Assembly (NCBI GenBank): GCA_017620375.1
Contig: JAFZQN010000056.1
Location: forward strand, 1-56,762
Origin: Lachnospiraceae bacterium
GTDB lineage: Bacteria > Bacillota > Clostridia > Lachnospirales > Lachnospiraceae
Direction: 5' to 3'
DNA: 56,762 nt
The position numbers were made by a program, and so were the translations under genes. Under the pieces are notes generated by a model that was given only the letters and a program-made list of their open reading frames with translations, searched no databases and was not told the DNA's origin. Position 1 is the stretch's first letter; each line of letters opens with the position of its first letter. Positions 26,276-34,286 of the stretch are shown piece by piece.

Positions 26276-27478
26276 ATGTTAGCGTTTGCTTATAGTCCAT
26301 TGTATTTTTTTGAAACCTGGCTTCTGGCCTTTATGCTTTGCAGGTGGATCAAGGCCTGTATAGGAGACAAGTACCAGAAGCCTATAAAGATATTTATTTA
26401 TGTACTGTTTATCTTTGCGGCACTGGCCATGCCCATAGGCTTTCTGCTTCCGGTATCAAAGGCCAAGAACGCATTTCAGCATTACGGCAGTATATGGTTG
26501 GGAGTGCTGATGTATGCAGGCTTCCCGACACTGTGTTATCTTGGATTCTGCCTGGTATGGCGTATACATAAACATATAAAGGGATCGACCGAATCCCTTG
26601 AGCGCCCCAAAAAAGTAGCTATCACCGCAGCGACGGTCAGTATCATATTTGTTTTTGTAATATGCATATACGGTATGTTTCATGCTACGGACACACGGGT
26701 TACGGAATATACCATAGAAGTGGAAAAGAAAGACGGAAAGCTGGACAGTCTGAATGCGGTCCTTATAGCCGATACCCATATGGGATACAACATCGGCTGC
26801 AAGGAAATGCAGAGGATGGCCGATAAGATCAATGAATGTAACCCCGACATAGTATTTATAGCCGGAGATATATTTGATAATAGTTACGATGCTTTAGACG
26901 ATCCTGAAAAGCTCATAGAGATATATAAGAGCATAAAGACAAAGTACGGTATTTACGCCTGCTACGGCAACCATGATGTGGACGAGCCCGTGCTGGCCGG
27001 TTTTACCTTTGATTATTCCGCAAAAAAGGAAAGCGACCCGAGAATGGATGATTTCCTTGAGAGGGCCGGGATAAAACTCCTAATGGATGAAGGAGAACTG
27101 ATCGCCGACAGTTTTTATGTGTACGGACGTCCCGATCTTGCTAAGCCGGGACGTGGCATAGAGGATAGGAAAACACCGGAAGAGATCATGAAAGAAGTAC
27201 CCGACGGCTATCCTGTGATCATACTCGACCATGAACCTGATGAAATAAAGGCTTTATCTGCAGCCGGTGCGGATGTGGCTTTATGCGGACATACACATGA
27301 CGGCCAGATATTCCCCGCCAACCTGTTGGTCAGACTGGTATATGATAATTCTTACGGCTATAAAAAAATCGGAGATACTGACAGTATAGTAACCTCCGGT
27401 GTAGGTCTGTTCGGACCTTTCATGCGTGTCGGAACGATATCTGAGATCTGTAATATCAAAATAAAATTTACACCATAA
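26276..27478 (+). CDS. Membrane-anchored metallophosphoesterase (YkuE-like)
   Basis: 400 residues. Four hydrophobic segments occupy residues 1-140, followed by a calcineurin-like phosphoesterase domain. The metal-binding motifs are LIADTHMG, FIAGDIFDN, CYGNHDV, ILDHEP and LCGHTHDGQIFP, in the right order. Family members release phosphate from lipid or nucleotide substrates near the membrane. The substrate here is unknown. GGAG lies about 15 bases before ATG 26276, which is rather distant. It ends at the shared hairpin with the convergent DHH gene. Confidence 0.88.
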   Translation: MLAFAYSPLYFFETWLLAFMLCRWIKACIGDKYQKPIKIFIYVLFIFAALAMPIGFLLPVSKAKNAFQHYGSIWLGVLMYAGFPTLCYLGFCLVWRIHKHIKGSTESLERPKKVAITAATVSIIFVFVICIYGMFHATDTRVTEYTIEVEKKDGKLDSLNAVLIADTHMGYNIGCKEMQRMADKINECNPDIVFIAGDIFDNSYDALDDPEKLIEIYKSIKTKYGIYACYGNHDVDEPVLAGFTFDYSAKKESDPRMDDFLERAGIKLLMDEGELIADSFYVYGRPDLAKPGRGIEDRKTPEEIMKEVPDGYPVIILDHEPDEIKALSAAGADVALCGHTHDGQIFPANLLVRLVYDNSYGYKKIGDTDSIVTSGVGLFGPFMRVGTISEICNIKIKFTP

Positions 27479-27504
27479 CAGTAAGCTGTTATGGTGTATT
27501 TTTT
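27470..27504. terminator. Bidirectional intrinsic terminator
   Basis: A perfect 12-bp stem (ACACCATAACAG / CTGTTATGGTGT) with loop TAAG lies between the convergent metallophosphoesterase and DHH genes. A T-run follows on the plus strand, and an AT-rich run on the other side. Confidence 0.85.
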
Positions 27505-28495
27505 ATTGCTGTACGGTTTTCATAGCATTTATAAAACGTTCGTTGATCGCATTGCCTTTATAGGAGCCGAGCGATGCAAATACTTCGGCAGGAACAAATC
27601 CGCCTGCCATTGTGGCATGTCCGCCGCCTCTGCCCAAGCCGAACAGCGCTTCTGTAACAAGTTTTCCCGCATCGATGTCGGGCCTTTCGGAACGTACGGA
27701 AAACTTAACACCCTCGGCGCGGTCATTGTATATTACAGCTACATCTATCTCTATCAGGGACAGGATAAAATCAGCCACTATAGCGACCATGGAATCGGGA
27801 CATGGGAACGGGATATGGCTTATACCTAAGGTACCGAACACCTGGATGTTACTTATAGCCGAACTGTAGGATTTAAGGTCACTGAATGCGAGAGTATTGG
27901 TATCAAGCTGCATCAGTATGGAGTTATCCGCAAGCCTGTTTAAAAACCTGTACATCTTGATATCCAGATCTGTGACACCGCGTGTGAAGTTCAGGGTGTC
28001 CATCTTGATCCCGTGCAACAGTGCCGTAGCGGTCGCCGTATCAGGTTCCTTCTCTAACAAAGTATAGTACTCGGCTATGATAGAGCAGCAGGAACCCGTT
28101 ATCCTTATATCCTTAAATACAAAATCGGTGTTAAGAGTATTTTCCACTATCGGATGATGGTCGATCGTCGCTATCTCTATACCCGTAAGATCGGTGATAT
28201 TCCCGCCGAACGGCTGGGAATCCACACATATGATACAGTCATTGTCATTTAATATACCGGCCAGTTCATTTTTTGAAAACATGATGATGTTGAAGGCCTT
28301 AAGCATCTTGGCCGCACTCAGCTTATCCATGTTTCCGTCATAGCACAGAGTGGTCTCTATACCGAGCTGACGGAAAAGCTGCTGCAGACCGAATGCAGAA
28401 CCTATGGCATCGGGATCCGGGATATTGTGTGTCTGTATATAGGTTCTTTTATTCTTACAGAATTCTATCAAAGTATATAATTCAACTAATTCCAT
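27503..28495 (-). CDS. DHH/DHHA1 family phosphoesterase (NrnA-like)
   Basis: 330 residues. The DHH domain (about 1-200) carries DPDAIGSAFG, then CVDSQP and IDHHPI, and the DHHA1 domain ends with GRGGGHATMAGGF. This set gives the two-metal centre and the substrate glycine loop. Family members degrade short RNA (nanoRNA), pAp or linear dinucleotides from cyclic nucleotides. It follows the DtxR-type regulator by 21 bases on the minus strand and probably shares its transcript. Why a nuclease would sit with an iron regulator is not clear. Confidence 0.85.
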   Translation of the reverse strand: MELVELYTLIEFCKNKRTYIQTHNIPDPDAIGSAFGLQQLFRQLGIETTLCYDGNMDKLSAAKMLKAFNIIMFSKNELAGILNDNDCIICVDSQPFGGNITDLTGIEIATIDHHPIVENTLNTDFVFKDIRITGSCCSIIAEYYTLLEKEPDTATATALLHGIKMDTLNFTRGVTDLDIKMYRFLNRLADNSILMQLDTNTLAFSDLKSYSSAISNIQVFGTLGISHIPFPCPDSMVAIVADFILSLIEIDVAVIYNDRAEGVKFSVRSERPDIDAGKLVTEALFGLGRGGGHATMAGGFVPAEVFASLGSYKGNAINERFINAMKTVQQ

Positions 28496-28516
28496 TTGAT
28501 CACATTCCTTGGTGTG

Positions 28517-28909
28517 TTATGCTTTTTTCTTTTTGGAAGGTGCCGTATATTTTTTCATATGCTTCTTTATGGCAGCAAATGTTTCCTGGCTAAGATCGTG
28601 CTCGATCTTGCAGGCGTCTTTGGCAGCTATATCCTCGGGGACTCCGAGATATTGGAGACACTCGGTGAGTACCTGATGCCTGTCATATATTTCCTCCGCT
28701 ACGGCCTTACCTTTATCGGTGAAGGTAATATATCCTGCAGTATCAACATCGATATATCCGTTGGTCTTAAGCAGTTTTACCGCGCGGCTGACGCTGGGCT
28801 TGGAAAACTGCATTTCGTTACTTATATCTATGGATCTGACTTTTTGATTGCTTTTCTGAAGTACAAGGATGGTTTCGAGATACATCTCGCCGGACTCTAA
28901 TAAGATCAT
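28517..28909 (-). CDS. DtxR/MntR-family metal-dependent repressor
   Basis: 130 residues. The N-terminal winged helix (about 1-65) has the pattern SGEMYLETILVL and SIDISNEMQFSKPSVSRAVKLL. The dimerisation and metal-binding domain includes HQVLTECLQYLGV and CKIEHDLSQET, with the His, Glu and Cys metal ligands expected for this family. A C-terminal SH3-like domain is absent, as in MntR. The tail is Lys-rich. Because it is divergent from feoA-feoB, with matching dyads in between, it is likely the iron(II)-responsive regulator of those genes. Confidence 0.88.
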   Translation of the reverse strand: MILLESGEMYLETILVLQKSNQKVRSIDISNEMQFSKPSVSRAVKLLKTNGYIDVDTAGYITFTDKGKAVAEEIYDRHQVLTECLQYLGVPEDIAAKDACKIEHDLSQETFAAIKKHMKKYTAPSKKKKA

Positions 28910-28923
28910 AATTTACCTCCGTA

Positions 28924-28941
28924 AAGTATATATTTATACTT
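28924..28941. promoter_or_regulatory. Dyad in the leader of the DtxR-type gene
   Basis: AAGTATATATTTATACTT is a perfect 7-4-7 inverted repeat between the promoter at 28948-28976 and the ATG at 28909. It may be an autoregulation site. Confidence 0.45.
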
Positions 28942-28947
28942 ATAACG

Positions 28948-28976
28948 ATTATAATGAATGTTTCCCAAAAGGTCAA
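28948..28976 (-). promoter_or_regulatory. Promoter of the DtxR-DHH operon
   Basis: On the minus strand TTGACC, a 17-base spacer and TATAAT, about 40 bases before the regulator ATG. Confidence 0.65.
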
Positions 28977-29002
28977 TATATTAAAAAAATATAAAAAAAC
29001 AC

Positions 29003-29031
29003 TTGACAAGTTATCGTGCGCTAACTATAAT
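29003..29031 (+). promoter_or_regulatory. Promoter of the feo operon
   Basis: TTGACA (29003-29008), 17 bases and TATAAT (29026-29031), a near-consensus promoter. Its spacer contains a predicted repressor site. Confidence 0.8.
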
Positions 29032-29059
29032 ACGATACGAAAGTAAGCATACGCTAACT
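29009..29059. promoter_or_regulatory. Two putative DtxR-family operators before feoA
   Basis: Two 18-base sites, 29009-29026 (AGTTATCGTGCGCTAACT) and 29042-29059 (AGTAAGCATACGCTAACT), share AGT...CGCTAACT and partial dyad symmetry (AGTAAGC/GCTAACT). They lie 33 bases apart, about three helical turns. The first covers the promoter spacer and the second lies downstream of the transcription start. The form resembles DtxR/IdeR sites. Confidence 0.6.
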
Positions 29060-29074
29060 AATAAGGAGGGTAAA

Positions 29075-29287
29075 ATGATGCCTTTGAATTTAGCGGATCC
29101 CGGTGTGGAATCTGTGATAAAAAAAGTGGGCGGCAGTTCCGAAGTAAAGCAGCATCTTGAAAATCTGGGTTTTGTAGTCGGAGGTATTGCTACAGTCGTG
29201 TCTTCCATAGGCGGCAACCTGATAGTGAATGTAAAGGAATCCCGTGTTGCCATCAGTAAAGAGATGGCAGCAAAGATATATATATGA
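29075..29287 (+). CDS. feoA: FeoA-like protein (first copy)
   Basis: 70 residues with an SH3-like fold. FeoA proteins help FeoB in iron(II) import. ATG 29075 follows TAAGGAGGG; an upstream in-frame start at 29003 overlaps the promoter and is rejected. The pattern VKQHLENLGFVVGGIATVVSSIGGNLIVNVKE is that of a FeoA beta-barrel. It is more divergent than the second copy. The end is followed closely by the second feoA. Confidence 0.85.
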   Translation: MMPLNLADPGVESVIKKVGGSSEVKQHLENLGFVVGGIATVVSSIGGNLIVNVKESRVAISKEMAAKIYI

Positions 29288-29319
29288 TCTTGGATCACGA
29301 AAGGAGAAAGAGTAAAAGT

Positions 29320-29541
29320 ATGAAAACACTGAGAGAAGTGGAGATTGGCGGTACCGCCACAGTTAAGAAGCTTCACGGCGAAGGTGCCATCAAGAAAAGG
29401 ATCATGGATATGGGTATCACCAAAGGTGTGGAGATATATGTCCGCAAGGTTGCACCGTTAGGCGATCCTATCGAGATAACCGTGAGAGGCTACGAGCTTT
29501 CGTTAAGAAAGGCGGATGCCGAACTTATAGAGTGTATGTAA
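29320..29541 (+). CDS. feoA: FeoA-like protein (second copy)
   Basis: 73 residues from ATG 29320. An in-frame ATG at 29284 overlaps the first feoA stop, but AAAGGAG lies before 29320. The sequence has TVKKLHGEGAIKKRIMDMG, KGVEIYVRKVAPLGDP and EITVRGYELSLRKADAELI, the classical FeoA pattern with its final short beta strands. Two FeoA proteins in front of FeoB occur in many Clostridia. It is probably a small cytoplasmic partner of FeoB. Confidence 0.9.
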   Translation: MKTLREVEIGGTATVKKLHGEGAIKKRIMDMGITKGVEIYVRKVAPLGDPIEITVRGYELSLRKADAELIECM

Positions 29542-29617
29542 GAACACTTATTTTTTTTGAGATGAGTTACCTGAGGGTAACCAGAGCTGATCAGATTGAC
29601 AAAAACGGAGGAAGAAT

Positions 29618-32134
29618 ATGGATATCAGAATCGCCCTTGCGGGCAACCCGAACAGCGGCAAAACCACGTTGTTCAACGCACTTACAGGCTCCAATCAGTT
29701 TGTTGGAAACTGGCCCGGAGTTACAGTAGAGAAAAAGGAAGGAAAGCTGAAGAAACATGACGGTGTGACCATCACCGACCTTCCGGGTATTTATTCGTTA
29801 TCACCTTACACGCTTGAAGAAGTGGTAGCCAGGAACTATCTGGTTACAGAGCGCCCGGATGCCATACTTAATATCATAGACGGTACCAATCTGGAAAGAA
29901 ACCTGTACCTTACAACACAGCTTGTAGAACTGGGTATCCCTGTGGTCATAGCCATAAATATGATGGATGTGGTAAGGAAAAACGGTGACAAGATCGATAC
30001 CAAACAGCTCTCAAAACAGCTCGGATGTAAGATCGTGGAGATCTCGGCACTTAAGGGTGACGGTATAATGGAAACTGCCGAAGAAGCCATAGAAGCTGCC
30101 AAGAACGGTAAGACCACACCTCAGCATACTTTCTCGGGACCGGTAGAACATGCCATAGCTCATATCGAGGAAGCAGTGCTCCATTCACGTTCCGAGGACC
30201 AGCAGCGCTGGTATGCCATCAAGATATTTGAAAGAGATGCCAAGGTCTTAGAACAGCTGAACATCTCATCCGATACCATGAAGCATATCGAGAGCGACAT
30301 AGCAGCAGCGGAAAAAGAACTGGATGATGACGCGGAATCCATCATCACCAATGAAAGATACGTATATATAGGAGAGATCTTAAAATCTTCTTATAAGAAA
30401 AAGAACAAAGGTAAACTGTCGGTATCCGATAAGATAGATAAGGTTGTCACCAACAGATGGCTCGGACTTCCCATATTTGCAGCAGTTATGTTTGCTATCT
30501 ACTATCTGGCTATGGTCACAGTGGGAGCTAATGCTACCGACTGGGCAAATGACGGACTGTTTGGTGACGGCTGGCATTTATTCGGTATAGGCGGAAGTGC
30601 TACGGAAGAAGCTGAGGAAGAATACGGTGATACGGATGCCATACTTGCAGGTTTCTTAGCAAAGGCAGACGAAGACGGGTATGATATTTCTGCAGCGGAA
30701 GAAGCTATGGATACGGAAGCGGAAGAGTTTGATGCTGCAGTTGCTGCAGAAGAGCTTAACGCACTTTTGGCTAATTACCCCGATAAATCCACAGAAGTCA
30801 CCTATGAGTTAGAGGATGAAGAAACACTTGAAGTCACGGAAGAAGCCGGGACTATCGAGGATGTTGAAACATCCGTAGCAATGTTTGAAAAGTATGAAGG
30901 CGGGGTTGATCCCGCAGATTACGGCGTATGGGTACCCGGTGTACCTGTACTTGTTGAAGGCCTGCTTGATAAGATCGGCTGTGCAGACTGGCTTAAGAGT
31001 CTTATATTGGACGGTATCATAGCCGGTGTGGGAGCAGTACTTGGTTTCGTTCCCCAGATGCTCGTGCTTTTCTTCCTGCTAGCATTTGTTGAAGCATGCG
31101 GATACATGGCACGTATCGCATTCGTACTCGACAGGGTATTCAGAAAGTTCGGCCTTTCGGGAAAATCCTTTATCCCGATCCTTATCGGAACAGGCTGCGG
31201 TATCCCCGGTATCATGGCATCGCGTACCATAGAGAATGAACGTGACCGAAGGATGACCATCATAACCACCACATTTATCCCCTGCGGCGCTAAGCTTCCT
31301 TTCATCGCTATGGTGGCAGGTGCGATATTCGGCGGTTCTGCATGGGTATCAACCTCAGCATATTTTATAGGACTTGCAGCGATCATTATTTCTGGTATAA
31401 TGTTAAAGAAGACAAGGATGTTCTCGGGCGAGCCCGCACCCTTCGTTATGGAGCTTCCCGCTTATCATATGCCCACACTCGGCAACGTGCTTCGCAGCAT
31501 GTGGGAGCGTGGATGGAGCTTTATCAAGAAGGCAGGCACCATCATCCTTCTTTCAACTATCGTTATCTGGTTCTTAAGCGGCTTTGGCTGGGCAGAGGAC
31601 GGCTTCAGGATGCTTGAAGAGGACGAGATCGATGTAAGTATCCTGGGTAAGCTCGGAAGTGCTATAGCTTGGATCTTCGCACCGCTCGGATGGGGCAACT
31701 GGCAGGCAGTTGTTGCTTCTATCACCGGTCTTGTAGCAAAAGAGAATATCGTAGGTACCATGGGTATCCTTTACGGCGGTACAGGCAACACATATGCAGC
31801 TATCGGTGCAGCATTTACTTCGATAGCAGGCATGTCATTCCTGGTATTCAACCTTCTCTGCGCACCCTGCTTCGCAGCCATCGGTGCTATCAAGCGTGAG
31901 ATGAACAGCCCTAAGTGGACATGGTTTGCCATCGGCTATCAGTGCGGATTTGCATATCTTGTAGCACTCTGCATTATGCATATCGGCGGACTTTTCACAG
32001 GTGAAGCAAATGTCATCGGTGTCATAGTATCCGTAGCAGCCATAGCAGGTATGATCTATATGTTATTCAGGCCTTACAAGGAGGCCAACATCAGAACCGC
32101 AAAATATAAGGGAGAGGCTAAAAAGGCCGCTTAA
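29618..32134 (+). CDS. feoB: Ferrous iron transporter FeoB with acidic insert
   Basis: 838 residues. It imports Fe2+ across the cell membrane. The N-terminal G domain has G1 GNPNSGKTTLFNALTG, the following GNWPGVTVEKK, and DLPGIYSLSPYTLEE; N-x-x-D appears as NMMD. Helical GDI-like region to about 270. The membrane part contains GTGCGIPGIMASR and IPCGAKLPFIAM, the Gate-type cysteines, and a second Gate copy after about 690. Between the first membrane segment and the rest lies an acidic insert (about 325-430, many Glu and Asp) not present in Escherichia coli FeoB (773 residues). GGAGGAAG lies before ATG 29618. Confidence 0.95.
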   Translation: MDIRIALAGNPNSGKTTLFNALTGSNQFVGNWPGVTVEKKEGKLKKHDGVTITDLPGIYSLSPYTLEEVVARNYLVTERPDAILNIIDGTNLERNLYLTTQLVELGIPVVIAINMMDVVRKNGDKIDTKQLSKQLGCKIVEISALKGDGIMETAEEAIEAAKNGKTTPQHTFSGPVEHAIAHIEEAVLHSRSEDQQRWYAIKIFERDAKVLEQLNISSDTMKHIESDIAAAEKELDDDAESIITNERYVYIGEILKSSYKKKNKGKLSVSDKIDKVVTNRWLGLPIFAAVMFAIYYLAMVTVGANATDWANDGLFGDGWHLFGIGGSATEEAEEEYGDTDAILAGFLAKADEDGYDISAAEEAMDTEAEEFDAAVAAEELNALLANYPDKSTEVTYELEDEETLEVTEEAGTIEDVETSVAMFEKYEGGVDPADYGVWVPGVPVLVEGLLDKIGCADWLKSLILDGIIAGVGAVLGFVPQMLVLFFLLAFVEACGYMARIAFVLDRVFRKFGLSGKSFIPILIGTGCGIPGIMASRTIENERDRRMTIITTTFIPCGAKLPFIAMVAGAIFGGSAWVSTSAYFIGLAAIIISGIMLKKTRMFSGEPAPFVMELPAYHMPTLGNVLRSMWERGWSFIKKAGTIILLSTIVIWFLSGFGWAEDGFRMLEEDEIDVSILGKLGSAIAWIFAPLGWGNWQAVVASITGLVAKENIVGTMGILYGGTGNTYAAIGAAFTSIAGMSFLVFNLLCAPCFAAIGAIKREMNSPKWTWFAIGYQCGFAYLVALCIMHIGGLFTGEANVIGVIVSVAAIAGMIYMLFRPYKEANIRTAKYKGEAKKAA

Positions 32135-32153
32135 ATAACTGATGAGGTGTAAT

Positions 32154-32603
32154 ATGTATTTTCTGACTTTAAACGCAGGAACTATCGGGGTATCCGCAGT
32201 ACTTATCCTGATAGTCGGACTTGTGATCGCAAAGATGATAAAAGATAAAAAGTCCGGGAAAGGATCATGTTCCTGCGGCGGCTCCTGCTCAGGATGCGGT
32301 ATGGCCGGAAGCTGTCATAATGCAGCGTCCGGATCGGATAAATCAGGTACTGTACCGGTGGAAGACCGTGAGGTGGTAAAACACATAACCTTAAAAATAG
32401 ACGGAATGATGTGCGGCATGTGTGAAAGCCATGTAAACGACGCGATCAGATCCGCGCTAAATGTCAGGAAGTTAAAAACATCCCATGCAACCGGCATATC
32501 CGAGTTTTATACGGATGATGTGGTATCGGACGAAAGACTGCGAGCCATCATAGAAAAGACCGGATACAGGCTGCTTAATGTAGAAAGAGAATATATAAGC
32601 TAA
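32154..32603 (+). CDS. FeoB-associated Cys-rich protein fused to an HMA domain
   Basis: 149 residues from ATG 32154, chosen because GAGG lies at 32144-32147, with six bases spacing. One N-terminal membrane segment (GVSAVLILIVGLVIAKMI) is followed by a Cys-rich stretch (CSCGGSCSGCGMAGSCH), as in FeoB-associated proteins. A heavy-metal-associated domain (about 75-149) follows, with the metal site MMCGMCESHV (CxxC). This layout suggests that metal is received from or handed to FeoB or other partners at the inner side of the membrane. It begins 19 bases after feoB. Confidence 0.85.
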   Translation: MYFLTLNAGTIGVSAVLILIVGLVIAKMIKDKKSGKGSCSCGGSCSGCGMAGSCHNAASGSDKSGTVPVEDREVVKHITLKIDGMMCGMCESHVNDAIRSALNVRKLKTSHATGISEFYTDDVVSDERLRAIIEKTGYRLLNVEREYIS

Positions 32604-32610
32604 GGAAATA

Positions 32611-32644
32611 AAAAAGGACTTCATTATGCGGAAGTCCTTTTTTT
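32611..32644. terminator. Bidirectional terminator between feo and zinc genes
   Basis: A perfect stem (AAGGACTTC / GAAGTCCTT) has seven or more T residues on the plus strand and an A-run on the other side, so it can stop both the feo operon and the minus-strand zinc operon. Confidence 0.85.
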
Positions 32645-32649
32645 CGTTC

Positions 32650-32772
32650 TTATTCCATGACTGCGTTTCTTAAAGTACAATAGATATATTCTTCGTCTTC
32701 GTATGTATCAAATACTCCGGCTACACGTATTAAGCTGCCTTCTGTTTCACCTAAGTTCACCTCCGTGATCAT
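32650..32772 (-). CDS. Small 40-residue open frame after znuA
   Basis: An open frame of 40 codons whose ATG overlaps the znuA stop (ATGA, 32772-32769). The sequence reads like the middle of a small metal-related lipoprotein family with a VxGxFxxYED pattern, then IYCTLRNAVM at the end. It has no signal peptide. It may be a real coupled gene or the remains of a longer gene. It was missed by length filters. Codon use and the tight overlap favour translation. Confidence 0.45.
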   Translation of the reverse strand: MITEVNLGETEGSLIRVAGVFDTYEDEEYIYCTLRNAVME

Positions 32773-33809
32773 TTCAAAGCATTTTTAAGAACTTCAAGGT
32801 TGTCGGTCATAACGGAAAGATATGTTACGCCGTTTTTGATATCTTCGGAAGTGATCCCCTGCAGAGAGTTTAATGTAAGGATTTTCTGATCTTTAGAACC
32901 TGTATTGTTTTTGATGGTCTCAGCTATTTTTTTGTCACTGCTCTCTATGGTCAGTATTGATCTTAAGTTTAATTCGTCTACCTTCCCCGCTAAGAATATC
33001 ACAGTTTCGAAGCTGGCCTCAGTCTCTGCGGAACAACCTGTAAAAGCGGCATAGTAGGTTAGATCGTAATCATCCGTTAAATACCTAAAGGGGAAACGGT
33101 CTCCGAACAGAAGAGTTTTTACGGTAGCTTCATTTACGACCGATCTGTACTGTGTATCAAGAACAGTAAGTTTTTCTTTGTAAGCATCAGCATTTGCCTG
33201 ATATGTATCGGCATTTGCTTTATCGAGCTTCTTTAAGCTTTCTGTGATCTTATCGCATATGATCATAGTGTTATTCAGTGAAAGCCAAACATGCTCATCA
33301 AGTTCTTCTTCGTGTTCGTGGTCATGGTGATGGTCGTGATCTTCATCATGGTCGTGATCCTCATCATGGTCATGGTCTTCATCGTGATCATGTTCATGCT
33401 CATGCTCCATACCTTCGACTATCTCTTCACTTTTTACTTTGTCTCCGAGTACATCCAAAAGATCGATCACTACCATATCTTTATTGGTAGCCTGAGCTAA
33501 TGCATCATCAACCCATTTGTCGGATTCACCGCCGACGTATATAAAAAGGTCACAGGATGATATTGTCAGGATATCATCTATGGACGGCTGATAACTATGG
33601 AGATCCACACCGTTATCAAGCAGAAGGGTAAGATCTGTCTGATCAGCCTTTTCACCGAGTATTGTTTTTACCCAGTCATATTCCGGGAATATGGTTGTTA
33701 CTATCTTTAATTTATCAGCATCGGTATTGTCCCCTGAGATATTTGAACATGCCGAAAGAGAGCCGGTCATCAGCATAACGGCTACGATGATCGATATGAT
33801 TTTTTTCAT
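32769..33809 (-). CDS. znuA: Zinc ABC transporter substrate-binding lipoprotein
   Basis: 346 residues. It binds zinc outside the membrane and delivers it to ZnuBC. A lipoprotein signal ends in LSAC at about residue 21. A His/Asp/Glu-rich loop (HEHDHDEDHDHD and similar, about residues 135-175) sits between the two lobes, as in ZnuA/AdcA proteins. The metal-site histidines include LHSYQPS and HVWLSL. AGGAGG lies just before ATG 33809. It is in a minus operon with a small membrane protein, and the transporter genes lie divergent on the other strand. Confidence 0.92.
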   Translation of the reverse strand: MKKIISIIVAVMLMTGSLSACSNISGDNTDADKLKIVTTIFPEYDWVKTILGEKADQTDLTLLLDNGVDLHSYQPSIDDILTISSCDLFIYVGGESDKWVDDALAQATNKDMVVIDLLDVLGDKVKSEEIVEGMEHEHEHDHDEDHDHDEDHDHDEDHDHHHDHEHEEELDEHVWLSLNNTMIICDKITESLKKLDKANADTYQANADAYKEKLTVLDTQYRSVVNEATVKTLLFGDRFPFRYLTDDYDLTYYAAFTGCSAETEASFETVIFLAGKVDELNLRSILTIESSDKKIAETIKNNTGSKDQKILTLNSLQGITSEDIKNGVTYLSVMTDNLEVLKNALK

Positions 33810-33861
33810 TAATAAATTGCCTCCTGTAAAATCCTTGTTATTCCGATATAAAATGGGATTC

Positions 33862-34167
33862 TCAACTGTTCAGGCGTACTTTAAGATCAAACAGAGTCTT
33901 AGCGACTCCAATACCCGATCTGATACCTTTTAAGAAAATGGATACAAAACATAAAAATATGACTGCGGTGAAAGAGGAAAGAGCATGTTCAATCCGTTGA
34001 AGCAAGGCCTCACAGACTTCTATCATATGACAGATATGACAGTCTTCACCTGAACAGTCATGATCGCTTTCTACAATGATATAGACAGAAGAGAAGAGGG
34101 TGATCGCAAGAAACAAAACGGCTATGATACCGGCCATGGATTTCTTAAGATTATGATCGTTACACAT
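33862..34167 (-). CDS. Small Cys/His-rich membrane protein of the zinc regulon
   Basis: 101 residues. Two membrane segments (MAGIIAVLFLAITLFSSVYIIV and a second at about 62-82) flank an outer loop with HDCSGEDCHICHMIEVC, which has four Cys and two or three His and is a likely metal site. The family was not named. It is first in the minus-strand operon before znuA and has its own promoter and AAGGAGG. It is probably a membrane helper or sensor in zinc uptake. Confidence 0.75.
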   Translation of the reverse strand: MCNDHNLKKSMAGIIAVLFLAITLFSSVYIIVESDHDCSGEDCHICHMIEVCEALLQRIEHALSSFTAVIFLCFVSIFLKGIRSGIGVAKTLFDLKVRLNS

Positions 34168-34202
34168 ATGATCCTCCTTCCCTTCCTAAAGATTCGATAG
34201 AG

Positions 34203-34231
34203 ATTCTATCACAGTGAAAATGGTATGTCAA
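34203..34231 (-). promoter_or_regulatory. Promoter of the znuA operon
   Basis: On the minus strand TTGACA, a 17-base spacer and TAGAAT lie about 36 bases before ATG 34167. Confidence 0.7.
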
Positions 34232-34237
34232 GAAAAA

Positions 34238-34252
34238 TGATAACAATTCTCA
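34238..34252. promoter_or_regulatory. Fur/Zur-type box 1
   Basis: TGATAACAATTCTCA matches the 7-1-7 consensus TGATAAT-N-ATTATCA at 12 of the 14 defined bases. It lies between the two divergent promoters, just upstream of both -35 elements. Confidence 0.65.
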
Positions 34253-34258
34253 AATAAC

Positions 34259-34286
34259 TTGACAAATGAAAATTATGTATTATAAT
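34259..34286 (+). promoter_or_regulatory. Promoter of the zur-znuCB operon
   Basis: TTGACA (34259-34264), a 16-base spacer and TATAAT (34281-34286), both hexamers perfect. Confidence 0.8.

Noticed and set aside
29565-29581. Small hairpin GTTACC-tga-GGGTAAC before feoB
   Set aside because: It is short, without a U-run, and lies inside the operon; no support for a terminator or riboswitch.
33278-33500. Plus-strand open frames rich in His or Val/Met opposite znuA
   Set aside because: They are shadows of the His/Asp-rich repeat codons of znuA on the other strand.
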